Source of the DNA: Streptomyces aquilus
GTDB taxonomy: Bacteria; Actinomycetota; Actinomycetes; Streptomycetales; Streptomycetaceae
Length of the DNA: 64,000 bases
Direction of reading: 5' to 3'
Assembly (NCBI RefSeq): GCF_003955715.1
Contig: NZ_CP034463.1
Coordinates: 4,650,001-4,714,000 of the forward strand
Numbering within the stretch: the stretch's first letter is position 1; each line of letters begins with the position of its first letter. Positions 62,968-64,000 of the stretch are shown here, piece by piece. The position numbers and the translations under genes were made by a program. Below the pieces are notes generated by a model, which was not told the origin of the DNA, searched no databases, and worked only from the letters and a program-made list of their open reading frames with translations.

Positions 62968-63443
62968 GCCCGGCTCCAGTCGCCCGACTTGCCGCCGGTC
63001 TTCTCCTCCACCCGCACGTCCGTGATGACCGCTCCCTTGTCGACCGCCTTGACCATGTCGATCACGGTGAGCGCGGCGACGGAGACCGCGGTGAGGGCCT
63101 CCATCTCGACGCCCGTGCGGTCCGTCGTCTTGACGGTGGCGAGGATCTCCACGGCGTCGTCCACGACCGACAGATCCAGTTTCACACCGGACACCGCCAA
63201 CGGGTGGCACAGCGGGATCAGATCCGGGGTGCGTTTGGCGCCCATGATCCCCGCGATCCGCGCGGTGGCGAGGGCGTCACCCTTGGGTACTCCCTCGCCG
63301 CGCAGCAGCTCGATCACGCGGGGCGAGACGAGGACACGGCCGCTGGCGCGGGCGGTGCGCGCGGTCACGTCCTTCTCGGATACGTCGACCATGCGGGCGG
63401 CGCCCGCCTCGTCGATGTGCGTCAGTCGGTCCTGCGTACTCAT
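62964..63443 (-). CDS. moaC: cyclic pyranopterin monophosphate synthase
   Basis: A 159-residue enzyme of the second half-step of molybdenum-cofactor synthesis. It starts [20 protein letters not shown]; the active-site motifs are [26 protein letters not shown] and the C-terminal [16 protein letters not shown] at 63441-63443 is used; 85 bases separate it from the glp stop at 63529. Confidence 0.95.
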   Translation of the reverse strand: MSTQDRLTHIDEAGAARMVDVSEKDVTARTARASGRVLVSPRVIELLRGEGVPKGDALATARIAGIMGAKRTPDLIPLCHPLAVSGVKLDLSVVDDAVEILATVKTTDRTGVEMEALTAVSVAALTVIDMVKAVDKGAVITDVRVEEKTGGKSGDWSRA

Positions 63444-63528
63444 GCTGTGTGGCGCTCCCGGTCTCGGCCCTTCGCGGTGCGGCGCAGGGGCCTGCTGTGC
63501 GCGACACGGTACCGCCAACCAGGAGCGC

Positions 63529-64000
63529 TCAGCCGAGCAGGACCACCTCGACCTCGGTGCCGGGCTCGACGCTCTCCACGTCCTCCGGGACGACGATCAG
63601 CGCGTCCGCGTGCGCGAGGGCCGCGACCAGGTGCGAGCCGGCGCCGCCGACGGGGGTCACGGTGCCGTCGGCGTACGTCCCGCGCAGGAACTGCCTACGT
63701 CCCTTCGGCGAGGTCAGCGCCTTGCCCGCGGTCAGCTTCGCGCGCGTGCGCGGCCGGTGGACGTCGTCCAGTCCCATGAGGGTGCGGATCGCGGGGCGCA
63801 CGAACAGCTCGAAGGAGACGTACGACGACACCGGGTTGCCGGGCAGCGCGAGCAGGGGGGTGTGGTCGGGGCCGATGGAGCCGAAGCCCTGGGGCTTGCC
63901 GGGCTGCATGGCGAGCTTGCGGAAGTCGATGCCGCTGCCCGCCTCGTCCTCGTCCCCGACGTGCGAGAGGGCTTCCTTGACGACGTCGTACGCCCCGACG
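63529..64000 (-). CDS. glp: gephyrin-like molybdotransferase Glp/MoeA, C-terminal part (cut by window end)
   Basis: The C-terminal 156 residues, open to the window edge. The MoeA signature [19 protein letters not shown] is visible, with [14 protein letters not shown] upstream and the domain IV beta-barrel ([32 protein letters not shown]) at the end. It inserts molybdate into adenylated molybdopterin. In actinobacteria Glp also binds the divisome receptor GlpR/SepX, encoded at 60305-61579. The start lies beyond base 64000. Confidence 0.9.
   Translation of the reverse strand, partial: VGAYDVVKEALSHVGDEDEAGSGIDFRKLAMQPGKPQGFGSIGPDHTPLLALPGNPVSSYVSFELFVRPAIRTLMGLDDVHRPRTRAKLTAGKALTSPKGRRQFLRGTYADGTVTPVGGAGSHLVAALAHADALIVVPEDVESVEPGTEVEVVLLG

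Overview
The window is a high-GC (roughly 70 %+) actinobacterial chromosome segment, almost certainly Streptomyces. The signs are frequent GTG (and one TTG) starts, tight ATGA/GTGA overlaps, an SsgA-like sporulation protein, a galTEK operon, a mecA-type PBP pair, a conservon-type sensor kinase and the SepX/GlpR divisome protein. I see about 59 protein genes and one tRNA. There is no sign of a prophage, IS element, CRISPR array or integrated plasmid. Gene content and order resemble my memory of the S. coelicolor core around ssgE, but I could not check this.

1-11.1 kb: the end of a MarR regulator, a LuxR response regulator, a GNAT enzyme, then a four-gene operon that looks like a type VII secretion (WXG100-like) cassette. 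Next is galT-galE-galK, divergent across an unusually AT-rich control region from a sodium:solute symporter that probably feeds it. A LuxR regulator whose receiver has lost its phosphorylation residues follows. 11.3-18.2 kb: two paralogous membrane-anchored PQQ-type beta-propeller proteins with Pro/Gln/Tyr-rich tails, an ABC-F ATPase and a Tat-exported amidase. 18.4-21.3 kb: an orphan conservon-like kinase and an MHYT membrane sensor.

21.5-33.2 kb: housekeeping and cell-wall genes: ispE, rsmA, rpfB, tatD, a zinc-ribbon protein, rsmI, a protein mannosyltransferase, two mecA-type penicillin-binding proteins and ssgE. 33.3-38.5 kb: an ECF metal transporter (CbiM-N fusion, CbiQ, CbiO) behind a Nur-box-like site, so nickel is as likely as cobalt; an OhrR/Ohr organic-peroxide pair; a serine hydrolase; a DUF1876 protein. 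38.6-45.1 kb: a TIR-domain membrane protein in an operon with an EamA transporter and a YbaK-type deacylase, an isochorismatase-like enzyme, and an MMPL exporter with its TetR regulator.

45.3-60.1 kb: a tricorn protease, a small charged 56-residue protein, a catabolic trio (Baeyer-Villiger monooxygenase, alpha/beta hydrolase, SDR) divergent from a MerR regulator, exonuclease III, a GNAT enzyme, and a two-component system divergent from an ABC ATPase/FtsX permease pair. 60.1-64 kb: tRNA-Ala(CGC), then sepX, rimJ, mogA, moaC and glp (cut by the window end) on one strand, a neighbourhood joining molybdenum-cofactor chemistry to the divisome.

The least ordinary DNA is repetitive: a 33-34 bp tandem repeat between rpfB and rsmA, in-frame minisatellites in cbiO, the monooxygenase and the FtsX permease, a 10 bp pyrimidine repeat before the ABC operon, and two copies of a 41 bp dispersed element.
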